Shown here piece by piece: positions 1 to 9,076 of a DNA stretch of 64,000 bases. A program made the translations under genes and the position numbers. Under the pieces are notes generated by a model. That model was not told the DNA's origin, searched no databases, and worked only from the letters and a program-made list of their open reading frames with translations. The DNA lies in contig MBFK01000150.1 of NCBI GenBank assembly GCA_001704765.1, forward strand, positions 123,760 to 187,759, read 5' to 3'. Each line of letters begins with the position of its first letter. The first letter of the stretch is position 1. The stretch comes from Sinorhizobium shofinae (GTDB lineage: Bacteria; Pseudomonadota; Alphaproteobacteria; Rhizobiales; Rhizobiaceae).

Positions 1-92
1 CGGGACGCGCGCGGAAGCGCATCGCGACTTTCCTTTATCCCGCTCTAAGGTTTGCGCAGGTTTCGCGCCTTGTCAAAGACCCCGGCGCTTAC

Positions 93-120
93 GGGAAGGG
101 CGGCCGGGGCCGCCCTTCCC
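93..120. repeat. Intergenic GC-rich palindrome downstream of frcB
   Basis: Two perfect 13-base arms (93-105 and 108-120) are separated by GG. It lies 30 bases past the frcB stop codon, where the permease gene of the operon would be expected just outside the window. Such hairpins between a binding-protein gene and its permease genes often protect the upstream mRNA or act as a partial terminator; that role here is inference. Confidence 0.6.
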
Positions 121-149
121 TGTCGGTTTCGGTTCGGACAAGCGGGCGA

Positions 150-1175
150 TCAGCCCCAGCACTTCTCCGTACCGACCTTGGTGTCGATCGATTCGACGCC
201 GGCGGCCGGCTTGTCGGTGACAAGCGCCACACCGGTGTCGAAGAAGTCCTTGCCCTCGGTCGGCTTCGGCTTCTCGCCGGTGTCAGCGAATTTCTTGATC
301 GCCTCGATGCCGAGCGCTGCCATCATCAGCGGATATTGCTGCGACGTGGCACCGATGACGCCTTCGGCAACAGACTTGACGCCCGGGCAACCACCGTCGA
401 CCGATACGATCAGCACGTCCTTCTCCTTGCCGACAGCCTTGAGCGCCTGGTAGGCGCCGACCGCGGCGGGCTCGTTGATCGTGTGAATGACGTTGATGTC
501 CGGATCCTTCTGCAGAAGGTTTTCCATTGCCGTGCGGCCGCCTTCTTCGTTGCCGTTCGTCACGTCATGGCCGACGATGCGCGGATCGTCCTCGTCGCCG
601 ATCTTGTTCGGATCCTTGGGATCGATACCGAAGCCGATCATGAAGCCCTGATCGCGCAGCACGTCGACGGTTGGCTGCGACGGGGTAAGATCGAGGAAGC
701 CAACCTTTGCAGTCTTCGCATTATCGCCCATCGTCGCGGCCGCCCACTGGCCGATCAGCTTGCCTGCGAGCAGGTTGTCGGTCGCGAATGTCGCGTCGGC
801 AGCCGTCGCCGGATCGAGAGGCGTATCGAGGGCGATCACGAGAATGCCTGCATCCTGCGCCTTCTTTACCTGATCGACGATCGCCTTGGTGTCGGACGCA
901 GCGATGAGAATGCCCTTCGCTCCATCGGCAATGCACGATTCGATAGCGGCAACCTGACTGTCGTGATCACCGTCGACCTTGCCGGCATAGGCCTTCAGCG
1001 TGACGCCGAGTTCCTGGGCCTTGGCAGTCGCGCCTTCCTTCATCTTCACGAAGAAGGGGTTGGTGTCAGTCTTCGTGATGAGGCAGGCAGAGACGTCGGC
1101 CGCCTGCGACGGCGACGCGAAAGCAACGCCGAGGACGAGCGCGCCGAATGCGGTGGAAAGAACAGTTTTCTTCAT
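150..1175 (-). CDS. frcB: Fructose-type sugar ABC transporter periplasmic binding protein
   Basis: A 341-residue substrate-binding protein of the ribose/fructose (type I periplasmic fold) family that would capture sugar in the periplasm and deliver it to an ABC permease. The start at 1175 is chosen because GGGAGG lies 7 bases upstream and the protein then opens with a classical signal peptide ([20 protein letters not shown], cleavage near SQAAD). Family signatures visible are [13 protein letters not shown] near the mature N-terminus, [10 protein letters not shown], and the late VDGGCPGV stretch. It is divergent from a ROK regulator, the arrangement known for frcB and frcR in S. meliloti. The permease and ATPase genes would lie beyond the left edge. 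The family is certain; the sugar specificity rests on context and resemblance. Confidence 0.88.
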   Translation of the reverse strand: MKKTVLSTAFGALVLGVAFASPSQAADVSACLITKTDTNPFFVKMKEGATAKAQELGVTLKAYAGKVDGDHDSQVAAIESCIADGAKGILIAASDTKAIVDQVKKAQDAGILVIALDTPLDPATAADATFATDNLLAGKLIGQWAAATMGDNAKTAKVGFLDLTPSQPTVDVLRDQGFMIGFGIDPKDPNKIGDEDDPRIVGHDVTNGNEEGGRTAMENLLQKDPDINVIHTINEPAAVGAYQALKAVGKEKDVLIVSVDGGCPGVKSVAEGVIGATSQQYPLMMAALGIEAIKKFADTGEKPKPTEGKDFFDTGVALVTDKPAAGVESIDTKVGTEKCWG

Positions 1176-1269
1176 CAAACCCTCCCAAGGATTAAGATGC
1201 CGGGGACCGGCCTTCAGGCTTCGTCGTCGCAGCATTCTCCTCCGCTGCCGACGGCGCTTCCGAGCGTCA

Positions 1270-1297
1270 ATCAAACACCAATTTTTCCGAGTGTCAA
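1270..1297 (-). promoter_or_regulatory. Candidate sigma70-type promoter for frcB
   Basis: On the minus strand a perfect -35 TTGACA (1292-1297) is followed after 16 bases by TTTGAT (1270-1275), about 95 bases upstream of frcB. The flanking 1290-1325 stretch is unusually AT-rich for this chromosome and lies between divergent genes, so it probably also holds the operator of the ROK regulator. No clear dyad could be assigned. Confidence 0.35.
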
Positions 1298-1443
1298 TAA
1301 ATAAATCAAATTGAATTATTATCTGGATGTGGCATTCTGCGTGCAGCGGCATGTCGGGCGCGAGCGACCGGCGGCCAAAATGAGCGGGCGGGAGTGGAAA
1401 CAAGATCTCGCGTGAAGGGATGCCAACGGGAGGAGACGGTGGC

Positions 1444-2676
1444 ATGTCACTGATAGACGACCCCCACGGGGGATCGGCGCAACCCGACGTGATCGACCCG
1501 AGCGGCGGGGCGAACCAGACGCGCGTGCGCGCCTATAATGAGCGGCTCGTCATGTCGCTGGTGCGTCGCCACGGCAGCCTGTCCAAGGCAGATATCGCGC
1601 GCCGGTCCGGACTTTCCGCACAGACCGTCTCGGTCATCATGCGCGCGCTCGAGGCCGACGGGCTGCTCATACGTGGCGCCCCGGTGCGCGGCCGCGTCGG
1701 CCAGCCCTCGATCCCCATGCGGCTCAATCCGGATGCGGTCTATTCCTTTGGAGTCAAGATCGGCCGCCGCAGCGCCGACCTGGTGCTGATGGATTTCCTC
1801 GGCACCATCCGCCTGCATCTCCACCAGACCCACACCTATCCGCTGCCCGACGACCTCGTCACCTTCATCGTCGAGGGCATCGAAAAGCTCGAAAGGGAGC
1901 TCAGCCCCGAAAATCGCAAGCGCATCGCAGGCGTCGGCATCGCGACGCCCTTCGAACTGTGGAACTGGGCTGAGGAGGTCGGGGCGCCCCACGACGAGAT
2001 GGACAGGTGGCGCAATTTCGACCTGCAGGCGGCGGTCGCCGCGCGGACGCCGCACCCCGTCTTCCTCCAGAACGACGGCACCAGTGCCTGCGGGGCAGAG
2101 CTCGCCTTCGGCGTCGGCGCCAACTATCCGGATTTTGTCTATTTCTACATCGGCTCGTTCATCGGGGGCGGCGTCGTGCTCAACTCCGCGCTGTTCTCGG
2201 GCCGGACCGGCACTGCCGGTGCCGTCGGCCCATTGCCGGTCTCAGGCAAAGACGGCAAGACGACGCAATTGCTGAAGATCGCCTCGGTCTTCGTCCTCGA
2301 GAAGCTGCTGCGCGAGCGTGGCGTGGATCCGAAGCCGCTCTGGTATTCGGCCGACGACTGGATCGATTTCGGCGAGCCGCTCGAGGTCTGGATCCAGGAT
2401 TCGGCGGCCGCACTGGCACAGGCCGTCGTCTCGGCCGTCTCCATCGTCGACTTTTCCGCCGCCGTGATCGACGGCGGTTTCCCGCCTTGGGTACGGGCCC
2501 GCCTGCTGGCGGCGACGCGCAAGGCGCTGCAGACGCTCGACCTCCAAGGCGTCACGGTTCCGGACCTCGTCGAGGGTGTGGTCGGAAGCCACGCCCGGGC
2601 GATCGGCGGAGCGAGCCTACCGCTCTTTTCCCGCTATCTGCTCGATACCAATGTACTCTTCAAGGAGCTTAGCTAA
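1444..2676 (+). CDS. frcR: ROK-family transcriptional regulator, FrcR-like
   Basis: A 410-residue protein with an N-terminal winged helix-turn-helix (roughly residues 25-85; [20 protein letters not shown] is the DNA-binding core) and a C-terminal ROK sugar-sensing domain. The phosphate-binding region is altered ([18 protein letters not shown]), as in regulators that no longer act as kinases. An in-frame ATG exists at 1420, but 1444 is preferred because GGAGGAG sits 8 bases upstream. Divergence from frcB suggests it represses the fructose uptake operon in the absence of sugar. The stop codon shares one base with the next gene's ATG (TAATG), so the two are translationally coupled. Confidence 0.82.
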   Translation: MSLIDDPHGGSAQPDVIDPSGGANQTRVRAYNERLVMSLVRRHGSLSKADIARRSGLSAQTVSVIMRALEADGLLIRGAPVRGRVGQPSIPMRLNPDAVYSFGVKIGRRSADLVLMDFLGTIRLHLHQTHTYPLPDDLVTFIVEGIEKLERELSPENRKRIAGVGIATPFELWNWAEEVGAPHDEMDRWRNFDLQAAVAARTPHPVFLQNDGTSACGAELAFGVGANYPDFVYFYIGSFIGGGVVLNSALFSGRTGTAGAVGPLPVSGKDGKTTQLLKIASVFVLEKLLRERGVDPKPLWYSADDWIDFGEPLEVWIQDSAAALAQAVVSAVSIVDFSAAVIDGGFPPWVRARLLAATRKALQTLDLQGVTVPDLVEGVVGSHARAIGGASLPLFSRYLLDTNVLFKELS

Positions 2677-3104
2677 TGCTGAAAGGAATAGACCCCATTC
2701 TGAGCCCGGAACTATTGTCCGCGCTCAGAGCGATGGGGCATGGCGACGAGATCGCCCTCGTCGACGGGAACTATCCGGGGCAGGAGCATGCCCGCCGCCT
2801 GGTGCGGCTCGACGGGCACCACCTAGTCCCTGTCCTCGATGCCATTCTCAGCGTGCTGCCGATCGACGATTTCGTGCCGGAGGCGATCTTCCGCGCGACG
2901 GTCAAGCAGGACAAGGAAGCGCTTGATCCGGTGCACCGGGACATCATCGAATGCTGCCGCAAGCACGAACCGGGGCAGCCGGTCGTTCCCTTGCTCGGCG
3001 CGGATTTCTACCCGCGCGTGAAGGCGGCCCATACGGTCGTGCAGACCAGCGAACCGCGCCTCTACGGCAATGTCATCCTGCGCAAGGGGGTGATCTACCC
3101 CTGA
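2676..3104 (+). CDS. RbsD/FucU-type sugar mutarotase
   Basis: A 142-residue protein of the RbsD/FucU family, which interconverts alpha and beta anomers of free sugars. The N-terminal GHGDEIALVDGNYPG segment (residues about 21-35) carries the conserved catalytic His and Asp region, and the C-terminal LYGNVILRKGVI is typical of FucU. It overlaps the ROK gene by one base and ends at a strong bidirectional terminator. Linkage to fructose transport suggests it equilibrates the imported sugar into the anomer used by the kinase. Which sugar it acts on cannot be read from sequence. Confidence 0.8.
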   Translation: MLKGIDPILSPELLSALRAMGHGDEIALVDGNYPGQEHARRLVRLDGHHLVPVLDAILSVLPIDDFVPEAIFRATVKQDKEALDPVHRDIIECCRKHEPGQPVVPLLGADFYPRVKAAHTVVQTSEPRLYGNVILRKGVIYP

Positions 3105-3121
3105 GATCACGTGACAATGCA

Positions 3122-3152
3122 AAGAACCCGCCGGTCGTGCCGGCGGGTTCTT
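3122..3152. terminator. Bidirectional hairpin terminator
   Basis: A perfect 13-base-pair stem (3122-3134 with 3140-3152) has loop TCGTG, with A-rich and T-rich ends. It lies between convergent genes, 17 bases after the FucU-like stop and 27 bases after the DoxX stop, so it should serve both strands. Confidence 0.85.
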
Positions 3153-3179
3153 GCTGTAATCCGAGCGACGTCCGTCGCC

Positions 3180-3617
3180 TTAGGCAGCGACGGGCCTGCC
3201 GAGGCGGGCGTCAAGCGAGAGCGCTCCGGGGCCGAAGCCGGCAAGCACCACGAAAGCACCGGCAATGGTGATGTTTTTCATCATCATGATCTGGTTGAAC
3301 ACCGTTAGCAGGCCGTTTGCCGCTTCCGGGAAGTCCGGAACGTTGATCGGGCCGCCATGGAAGACGAAAGCCGTGACGAGGCAGAAAGCGGCGAGCAGAT
3401 AGGAAGCGATACGCGTCTGGAAGCCGACCAGAACGGCAAGACCCGCAGCCAGCTCGAAGAGACCGGCAAGATAGGCGAGCGCGGTTGCCGCCGGCCATCC
3501 GGCATTGGTGATCATGCCGGCCGTACCCGCCGGATCGGTGAGCTTGCCGAAGCCGGAGACGATGAAAATGATCGAGAGAAGAACGCGCCCGATGAGGACG
3601 ATGACATTCTGAGGCAT
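3180..3617 (-). CDS. DoxX family inner-membrane protein
   Basis: A 145-residue membrane protein with four predicted transmembrane segments and the family features: an N-terminal GRVLLSIIFIVSGFGKL helix, then AYLAGLFELAAGLAVLVGF, and a third helix followed by FHGG. AGGAG lies 8 bases before the ATG. DoxX proteins are thiosulfate/quinone-linked or redox-associated membrane subunits in some organisms, but most bacterial members have no proven role. It is transcribed alone, convergent with the sugar-related genes and divergent from the Crp-type regulator. Confidence 0.85.
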   Translation of the reverse strand: MPQNVIVLIGRVLLSIIFIVSGFGKLTDPAGTAGMITNAGWPAATALAYLAGLFELAAGLAVLVGFQTRIASYLLAAFCLVTAFVFHGGPINVPDFPEAANGLLTVFNQIMMMKNITIAGAFVVLAGFGPGALSLDARLGRPVAA

Positions 3618-3862
3618 GCGCGAGGCTCCTGTTGGAAACTGATTTGGCCACAGGAATATCAGTATTTTCAGAATCGACCAGCCGCCCAGGCGGAAACAGA
3701 TCGTTCACAATTTCGAGACGAGGGCGTGACATCGTCAACATAAGCTCCACGACGCCGTCGTCTTCGGACAACGCTTCCATCCGCCAAGCTCTTTTTGTGT
3801 TGCAAGAGGCCGCGACTGTGTAAAGAATTCCCGCGCGTCAAGGGCACGCGCGGGGAAATCTC

Positions 3863-4567
3863 ATGACCGAAATCAACCGGAGTCCCGCCTTCTGGCGGTC
3901 CTTTCCTATTTTCGAAGAGTTCGACAAGGAAACGCTCTGCGAACTCGCCGACATCGTCAGCTACCGGAAGTGGCCCGCGGGTACGGTCATCTTCCAGCGC
4001 GGCGACGAAGGCAACTACATGATCGTCTTGGTTTCCGGACGCATCAAGCTTTCGCTGTTCACGCCGCAGGGCCGCGAGCTAATGCTGCGTCAGCACGAGG
4101 CGGGGGCGCTGTTCGGCGAAATGGCGTTGCTCGACGACCAGCCGCGCTCCGCCGACGCAACGGCGGTCACCGCCGCCGAGGGTTACGTAATCGGCAAGAA
4201 GGCCTTCCTTGATCTCATCACCCAGAAGCCGAAGATCGCCGAGGCAGTCATCCGCTTCCTCTGCGCGCAGCTGCGCGACACGACGGACCGGCTGGAGACG
4301 ATCGCGCTCTACGACCTCAACGCCCGCGTCGCACGCTTCTTCCTGGCGACGCTCCGGCAGATCCACGGCAATGAACTGCCGGCAAGCGCCAATCTTCGCC
4401 TGACGCTGAGCCAGACCGACATCGCCGCCATTCTCGGCGCCAGTCGGCCGAAGGTGAACCGTGCCATTCTGTGGCTGGAGGAAAGCGGCGCTCTCAAGCG
4501 GACGGACGGCATCGTCTCGTGTAATGTGGGACGCCTGTTGAACATAGCCGATCCACCGGAGGACTAG
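3863..4567 (+). CDS. clr: Crp/Fnr-type cAMP-responsive regulator, Clr-like
   Basis: A 234-residue regulator with an N-terminal cyclic-nucleotide-binding domain (about 15-130) and a C-terminal winged helix (about 170-225). The phosphate-binding cassette FGEMALLDDQPRSADATA (from residue about 86) has the Glu, Arg and Ser that contact cAMP. The recognition helix lies in LTLSQTDIAAILGASRPKVN. There are no cysteines suggesting an Fnr iron-sulfur cluster. GGGGAAA precedes the ATG. It is followed after 5 bases by a class III adenylate cyclase, and a class III phosphodiesterase lies 4.5 kb on. That neighbourhood matches Clr of S. meliloti, a regulator of symbiotic infection. The family is secure; orthology is inferred from context. 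Confidence 0.8.
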   Translation: MTEINRSPAFWRSFPIFEEFDKETLCELADIVSYRKWPAGTVIFQRGDEGNYMIVLVSGRIKLSLFTPQGRELMLRQHEAGALFGEMALLDDQPRSADATAVTAAEGYVIGKKAFLDLITQKPKIAEAVIRFLCAQLRDTTDRLETIALYDLNARVARFFLATLRQIHGNELPASANLRLTLSQTDIAAILGASRPKVNRAILWLEESGALKRTDGIVSCNVGRLLNIADPPED

Positions 4568-4572
4568 GCCGG

Positions 4573-6456
4573 TTGAGCCTCATGCCATGGCCGCATCGCC
4601 GCATCAGCCCGCTTGCCGGCGGGATCATTGCGAGTCTGGCCGCGGCGCTGCTTCTCTACCTTCAGGCCGAAACGGTGTTCCGCACGCCGCGTGAACTCTT
4701 CTTCGACAATCTCACCCAATGGGTCCCCTCGCCGCGGTCGACGGACATCGTTGTGGTCGACGTCGATCGGGTGGCCTACGAGGCCAGGTCCGAAAGCTGG
4801 GACAGGGCCGCGACGGCCGAGCTGATATCGCGGCTTGCAGCCGCCGGCGCGAAGGCGATCGCTGTCGACTTCGTCTTCAGTTCCGACTGTGATCCGGCCT
4901 CGCCGGCAAACTCCACGCTCGCCTCGGCGATCGGCGAAGCGCCGGTTGTCTTGGGCTTTCTGGCTGCCGAACGCGCGCTCGAGCACCCGCGCCCCGTTCC
5001 ACCGCTGGCGTTACGACGTCAGCTTGCCGTCCCTGGGCAATGGTTTATCCAGGGCGCGGAGACCGCCTGCCCGATCTTCATGGACCGGTCGAAAGCGGCG
5101 ACGGCGGCATTCCTAGTCGGAGACAAGGATGCACGCGTCCGGCGCGCGCAGGCCTTCGCCATTATCGATAACGACGCCTTTCCAGCCCTTGGCATCGAAG
5201 CGGGCCGGCGCGGCGCAGCAAGCAGCACGCCGGTGCTCGGCGGAGAGCCAGCCTGGCTGAGGCTCGACCATGCCATCATTCCACTCGACGAGGATGGCAA
5301 CCTTCGTTTCGTGGCGAGTTCGGAAGCGGCAATTGGCGCCCGGACGGTTTCGGCGGCCGACGTGCTGGCCGGCAGGATCGACGAGAGCCGGATCGCCGGC
5401 AAGCTGGTATTCCTCGGCAGCAGCATGCCGAGCCTCGGCGGGCTGAGGCCGACCGCCTCCATGCCGCTCGAGCCCTCGGTGCAGATCCATGCCGACATAG
5501 CCAATGCGATCGTGACCGGGTTCGTGCCCTATCGTGATGGCGATCTGCCCCTCATCGAGGCGCTGTTCAGCGTCGCCGCGGGCGTGGTTGCCGCCTATGG
5601 CGCAACGAAACTCCGTCCCTTGATGACGCTGACGCTCGGCGCCGCCGCGGTGCTTGCCGTCAGTGCTTTCGCCGGCGCCATCTATGTCGCGACCGGCTGG
5701 CTCTTCGATGCCGTCAGCATCTCGGTCGCGCTGGTGACGATCCTCATCGTGACGAGCGCGCTGCAGCTCGCCCGGGTGCGCCGCGCCGAAGCGATCGCCC
5801 GGCAGAAGTTCTCGCAATATCTGCCGCAGTCGGTGGTGGCACGCTACATAGACGATCCGGACCGCGGCCGTGTGGCGGGCGAAGAGCGGCCCGTGACGGC
5901 CCTCTTCACCGATATCGAAGGCTTCTCGACACTTTCCCATAAGCTCGGCCCCCGGGAGCTCGTGGCCCTGCTCGACATCTATTTCGCGGAAGTGAACGCG
6001 CTCGTCTCCCGTCACGGCGGCATGGTCGACAAGGTGGTCGGCGATGCGGTCCACGCCCTCTTCAACGCGCCGGAGGATCTTGCCGACCATGTCGACAAGG
6101 CGATCGACTGTGCGGTCGCGATCCACGCACTGGCGGAGGAGATGCGGGCGCGGCCGCAATTCGCCAAGCATGGTTTCGGCCGAACCCGGATCGGCATTGA
6201 GACCGGGCCGGCGGTGCTGGGCGAGGTCGGCGCCGGCGGCAAGCTCGACTACACGGCCCATGGTGATGCCGTGAACCTCGCCGCGCGGCTTCAGGAGGCG
6301 AACAAGTTTCTCGGCACGGCCATCTGCATCGGCCCGGCCGCCGCCGCGCAATGCAATGCCGGGCTTCGACCCCTCGGCCGACACGAGATCCGCGGCTTCG
6401 GCTCGATGGACTTGTTCACCGTCGCCGACGGCAGCAGGCGACAGCCCTCACCTTAG
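4573..6456 (+). CDS. CHASE2-domain class III adenylate cyclase
   Basis: A 627-residue receptor cyclase with an N-terminal membrane anchor, an extracytoplasmic CHASE2 sensor (about 35-310), three transmembrane helices (about 320-400) and a cytoplasmic cyclase domain (about 425-600). Every catalytic element is present: metal Asp residues in FTDIEGFST and VVGDAV, the adenine-selecting Lys in MVDKVVGD, Asp in LDYT, and the Asn/Arg pair in GDAVNLAARLQ. It should therefore make cAMP. The start is a TTG at 4573 with GGAGG 10 bases upstream; an ATG at 4582 is possible. It forms a two-gene unit with the Clr-like regulator and resembles the CyaD receptor cyclases of S. meliloti. Its last 9 bases overlap the end of the convergent FecR gene. 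Confidence 0.87.
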   Translation: MSLMPWPHRRISPLAGGIIASLAAALLLYLQAETVFRTPRELFFDNLTQWVPSPRSTDIVVVDVDRVAYEARSESWDRAATAELISRLAAAGAKAIAVDFVFSSDCDPASPANSTLASAIGEAPVVLGFLAAERALEHPRPVPPLALRRQLAVPGQWFIQGAETACPIFMDRSKAATAAFLVGDKDARVRRAQAFAIIDNDAFPALGIEAGRRGAASSTPVLGGEPAWLRLDHAIIPLDEDGNLRFVASSEAAIGARTVSAADVLAGRIDESRIAGKLVFLGSSMPSLGGLRPTASMPLEPSVQIHADIANAIVTGFVPYRDGDLPLIEALFSVAAGVVAAYGATKLRPLMTLTLGAAAVLAVSAFAGAIYVATGWLFDAVSISVALVTILIVTSALQLARVRRAEAIARQKFSQYLPQSVVARYIDDPDRGRVAGEERPVTALFTDIEGFSTLSHKLGPRELVALLDIYFAEVNALVSRHGGMVDKVVGDAVHALFNAPEDLADHVDKAIDCAVAIHALAEEMRARPQFAKHGFGRTRIGIETGPAVLGEVGAGGKLDYTAHGDAVNLAARLQEANKFLGTAICIGPAAAAQCNAGLRPLGRHEIRGFGSMDLFTVADGSRRQPSP

Positions 6457-7068
6457 ACCGACGCTCGCATAGGCTTCCCGGATCCGTGCCTGCCCCCAGT
6501 TCGTCGGCTCGCTCGGCGCCGCACCGGGGCGGCTGACATCCACGCCCTGCCCGGCCGCAAGCGTCCGGGTGACACCGCCGCCTTCGACGCTGACGGCACC
6601 GTGCTCCACGAAGACGGCGAAGGCAGCCGACCGACTCGGGCCACAGAAAAATTTTGTACCGCGAACGCCGATCATCCCGAAAGCCGTGCGGACCGCGACG
6701 TCCACCTTCGGCAGTCCCTCCGGCCGGTCGAAGACCATTCGGCCGAGGCCGAGCTCGAGCGTGCCCCCCTCGCCGGCAATGAAGCTGTCGATCAAGAGTT
6801 CCGTCTCGGGTCCAAGAAGGATGCGCGTTTCGCTGAGGGCGAGATCGGCAAAGCTGTTGGTGCTCGTCGTGACGTAGTCCCGGTCGAGAACTGCGCCGCC
6901 TGCCGCAAGCCGCTCCTCCGCATCACCCTGCCGGCGACGGACATTCCCGCGTATCTTCTCCGCCTTGCCGACGACTGCGCCGCTCGCGGCCGCGGCCGTC
7001 CGGCCGCCGATAGCCGCCATGATCAGGCCGCCAAGCACCATCCGTCTCTTCATGTGTAGCTGCGGCAT
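6448..7068 (-). CDS. Exported FecR-domain protein
   Basis: A 206-residue protein with a signal or twin-arginine-like N-terminus (MKRRMVLGGLIMAA after a five-residue extension) and a FecR domain spanning most of the rest. Typical blocks are GNVRRRQGDAEERL, LLGPETELLIDSF, GRMVFDR and FGMIGVRGTKF. FecR domains in this setting are periplasmic and often encoded beside CHASE2 cyclases, so it may feed a signal to the neighbouring sensor. The start at 7068 is preferred for GGGGACA just upstream; 7053 is an alternative. It is convergent with, and overlaps by 9 bases, the cyclase gene. Confidence 0.75.
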   Translation of the reverse strand: MPQLHMKRRMVLGGLIMAAIGGRTAAAASGAVVGKAEKIRGNVRRRQGDAEERLAAGGAVLDRDYVTTSTNSFADLALSETRILLGPETELLIDSFIAGEGGTLELGLGRMVFDRPEGLPKVDVAVRTAFGMIGVRGTKFFCGPSRSAAFAVFVEHGAVSVEGGGVTRTLAAGQGVDVSRPGAAPSEPTNWGQARIREAYASVGLR

Positions 7069-7260
7069 CGGCTTGTCCCCGCTGCGCGATTGCAGCGCTC
7101 CCTGTTCGAGCCTTCGTTCGAGGATAGACCGACACATCGAGGATGCAAGACGCCCCTCGCGCCCTGCCAAGCGCCGGCGCTCCGGGTTCTGGCTGTTTCG
7201 CTCGGAACAGGCGTCGCCCCGCGCCAGTTCTAGGATCGTGGCCGGACAAGGGAGAGTGCC

Positions 7261-7818
7261 ATGGATACCCGGATCAAACCGACCATTCGCATCGCAAGCG
7301 CCCTTCTGCTTGCAACTGCGATGCTTCTGTCTTTCGCCGCGGCTCCTTCGGTGCGCGCCGCCGATCTCACCGCCGCCGAACAGTGCGACCGGGAAGCCGG
7401 CAGCGAACTCGATCTTGAGCGCAACAGGGCCTTTCCGGCCGTCGCCACGCAAGATATCCGCATCGGCGTTGCGCTGTCGGCCTGCCGCGAGGCCTATAAC
7501 CAGAATGGCGATGCGCGGACGCGGTTCCAGCTTGCCCGTGTTCTCGACCGGGCCGGCGAGAAGCTGAAGTCGCTTCGCATTCTCGGCGAAGCCGCGCAAA
7601 ACGGCCACGCGCTGGCGATGGTCATCTACGGCACCCGGCTGGCCGAGCGTGGCGAGGCGGAAGCGGCCTTCGATCTTTACCAGCGCGCTGCCGCTGCGGG
7701 CAATGTCGTCGCCGCCCATAATCTCGCCGCCGCCGATCGCGACGCTGTCGGCACGCGGGTCGACGGCGCCCTTGCGGCGCAGTGGTTCGAACGGGCGAGG
7801 ACGGACCAGCTCCAGTGA
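7261..7818 (+). CDS. Secreted SEL1/TPR-repeat protein
   Basis: A 185-residue protein with a signal peptide ending near VRAAD. Its C-terminal half is built of SEL1-like helical repeats: NGDARTRFQLARVLDRAG, then NGHALAMVIYGTRLAERG, then AGNVVAAHNLAAA. SEL1 repeats mediate protein-protein contacts, often in the periplasm. GGGAGAG lies just before the ATG. It starts 192 bases upstream of, and divergent from, the FecR gene. A CHASE2 cyclase, FecR protein and SEL1 protein together suggest a periplasmic sensing assembly; this is inference from proximity only. Confidence 0.72.
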   Translation: MDTRIKPTIRIASALLLATAMLLSFAAAPSVRAADLTAAEQCDREAGSELDLERNRAFPAVATQDIRIGVALSACREAYNQNGDARTRFQLARVLDRAGEKLKSLRILGEAAQNGHALAMVIYGTRLAERGEAEAAFDLYQRAAAAGNVVAAHNLAAADRDAVGTRVDGALAAQWFERARTDQLQ

Positions 7819-7863
7819 GGACGACGTCTGCGCGCCATATACCGAAGCCGGCGCACCCCGGCC

Positions 7864-8898
7864 TTAACGGATCTCGCCCGCCTGCGGCCCCCAGGTATCG
7901 GTCAGCGCAAAGCCATCGGCGAGCGGATCGAACGGGTCGAGCGCCACCTGATGCAGGCCGAAGGTCCAGCCCCGGCCCGAAATGGTCGGAATGATCGCCT
8001 CCCGCCCGGCGACCGTGGTCACGGCTTCGAGGCCCACTTCGAATTCCGAGCCGATGATCGAGCGGGATTTCAGCACGTCGCCCGGCTTGACCTTGCCGCG
8101 CGCATGGAGCGTGGCGAGATTGGCCGAGCTGCCGGTACCACAGGGCGAGCGGTCGACGCGGCCCGGCCACATGGTGGTGCAGGTCCTGACGGTTCCGTCC
8201 GCCTCGGTATCGCGGAACATCACATAGGCAACGCCCTTGATCTCCGGGATTTCCGGATGCACGACCGGGAGCGTGCGGTTGACGATGTCCTTTAGAGCCA
8301 TGCCCGCTTCGACGATCCGGCGCGCATTCGCCTTGTCGATCGTCGTGCCGATCTGGCGGACGTCGACCAGCGCGTAGAACACGCCGCCGAAGCAGAGATC
8401 GAGCTTGATGCGGCCCCATTCGGGCGTGTCCACCTCGACATCCAGTTCGTGGACGAAGGACGGCACCATTGTGAGCTTCACCCTCTCGCAGCGTCCGTCT
8501 CGGCAGGTGGCCGTCGCCTTCACGAGGCCCGCCGCCGTATCGAGCATCACCACGGCTTCCGGCTCCTTCATCTCGATCATGCCGGATTCGAGCAGTGCCG
8601 TCGTCACGCAGATCGAATTGGAGCCGGACATCGCATGCGCCTGATCGGCCTGCAGGATGATGAAACCGGCATCCGCCTCCGGCCGCTTCGGGGGAAGCAG
8701 CAGGTTGACGGAGCCGATGGATGCCGCGCGCGGCTCGAGGCACAGGAAACGACGCAGGCTGTCATCCACCGTGTTGATGTGGTTCAGCTGCTCGGCGATC
8801 GAGTTGCCCGGGATCCTCGGCACGCCGCCGATCGCCACCTTGCCGATCTCGCCCTCGCAATGAACGTCCAGCAACTGGATCGTGCGCTTCCATCTCAT
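7864..8898 (-). CDS. Proline racemase family enzyme with a Ser/Cys active-site pair
   Basis: A 344-residue member of the proline racemase superfamily. The second catalytic Cys is present (C253 in RSPCGTGSS), but the first is Ser (S91 in HAMSGSNSIC). True proline racemases use Cys/Cys. From characterised members, Ser/Cys proteins act as 4-hydroxyproline 2-epimerases, sometimes with trans-3-hydroxyproline dehydratase activity; Thr/Cys proteins are dehydratases. Epimerase or bifunctional enzyme is therefore the best guess, and the choice cannot be made here. GGAG lies 9 bases before the ATG. It is divergent from the SpdA-like gene and 1.6 kb from putA. No hydroxyproline transporter or oxidase gene is adjacent. 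Confidence 0.8.
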   Translation of the reverse strand: MRWKRTIQLLDVHCEGEIGKVAIGGVPRIPGNSIAEQLNHINTVDDSLRRFLCLEPRAASIGSVNLLLPPKRPEADAGFIILQADQAHAMSGSNSICVTTALLESGMIEMKEPEAVVMLDTAAGLVKATATCRDGRCERVKLTMVPSFVHELDVEVDTPEWGRIKLDLCFGGVFYALVDVRQIGTTIDKANARRIVEAGMALKDIVNRTLPVVHPEIPEIKGVAYVMFRDTEADGTVRTCTTMWPGRVDRSPCGTGSSANLATLHARGKVKPGDVLKSRSIIGSEFEVGLEAVTTVAGREAIIPTISGRGWTFGLHQVALDPFDPLADGFALTDTWGPQAGEIR

Positions 8899-9076
8899 GA
8901 CTGTGTCTCCGGAACAGCAAAAAAGTAGCCTGATATATCAGAGCCGTAAGTTGACCCATATCGCGTTCACGATCCAGCCGCAAGAGAGAGCGGTGCTTCG
9001 TACGGGCAGCGTCGCCGCTGACCTGCCCAAAGATGCCGCTTGACCGTCGAAGGCAAGCGGAGGAGCGTGCCGTCAG

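Noticed and set aside
5113..6384. Long open frame antisense to the CHASE2 cyclase
   Set aside because: Shadow of a GC-rich gene; the translation is His/Asp/Arg-rich with no domain, and the plus-strand product is a complete cyclase.
8885..8916. Possible Clr-type operator between the racemase and spdA genes
   Set aside because: GGAACA is present but the other half-site is one base too close and carries a wrong base; symmetry does not reach a usable match.
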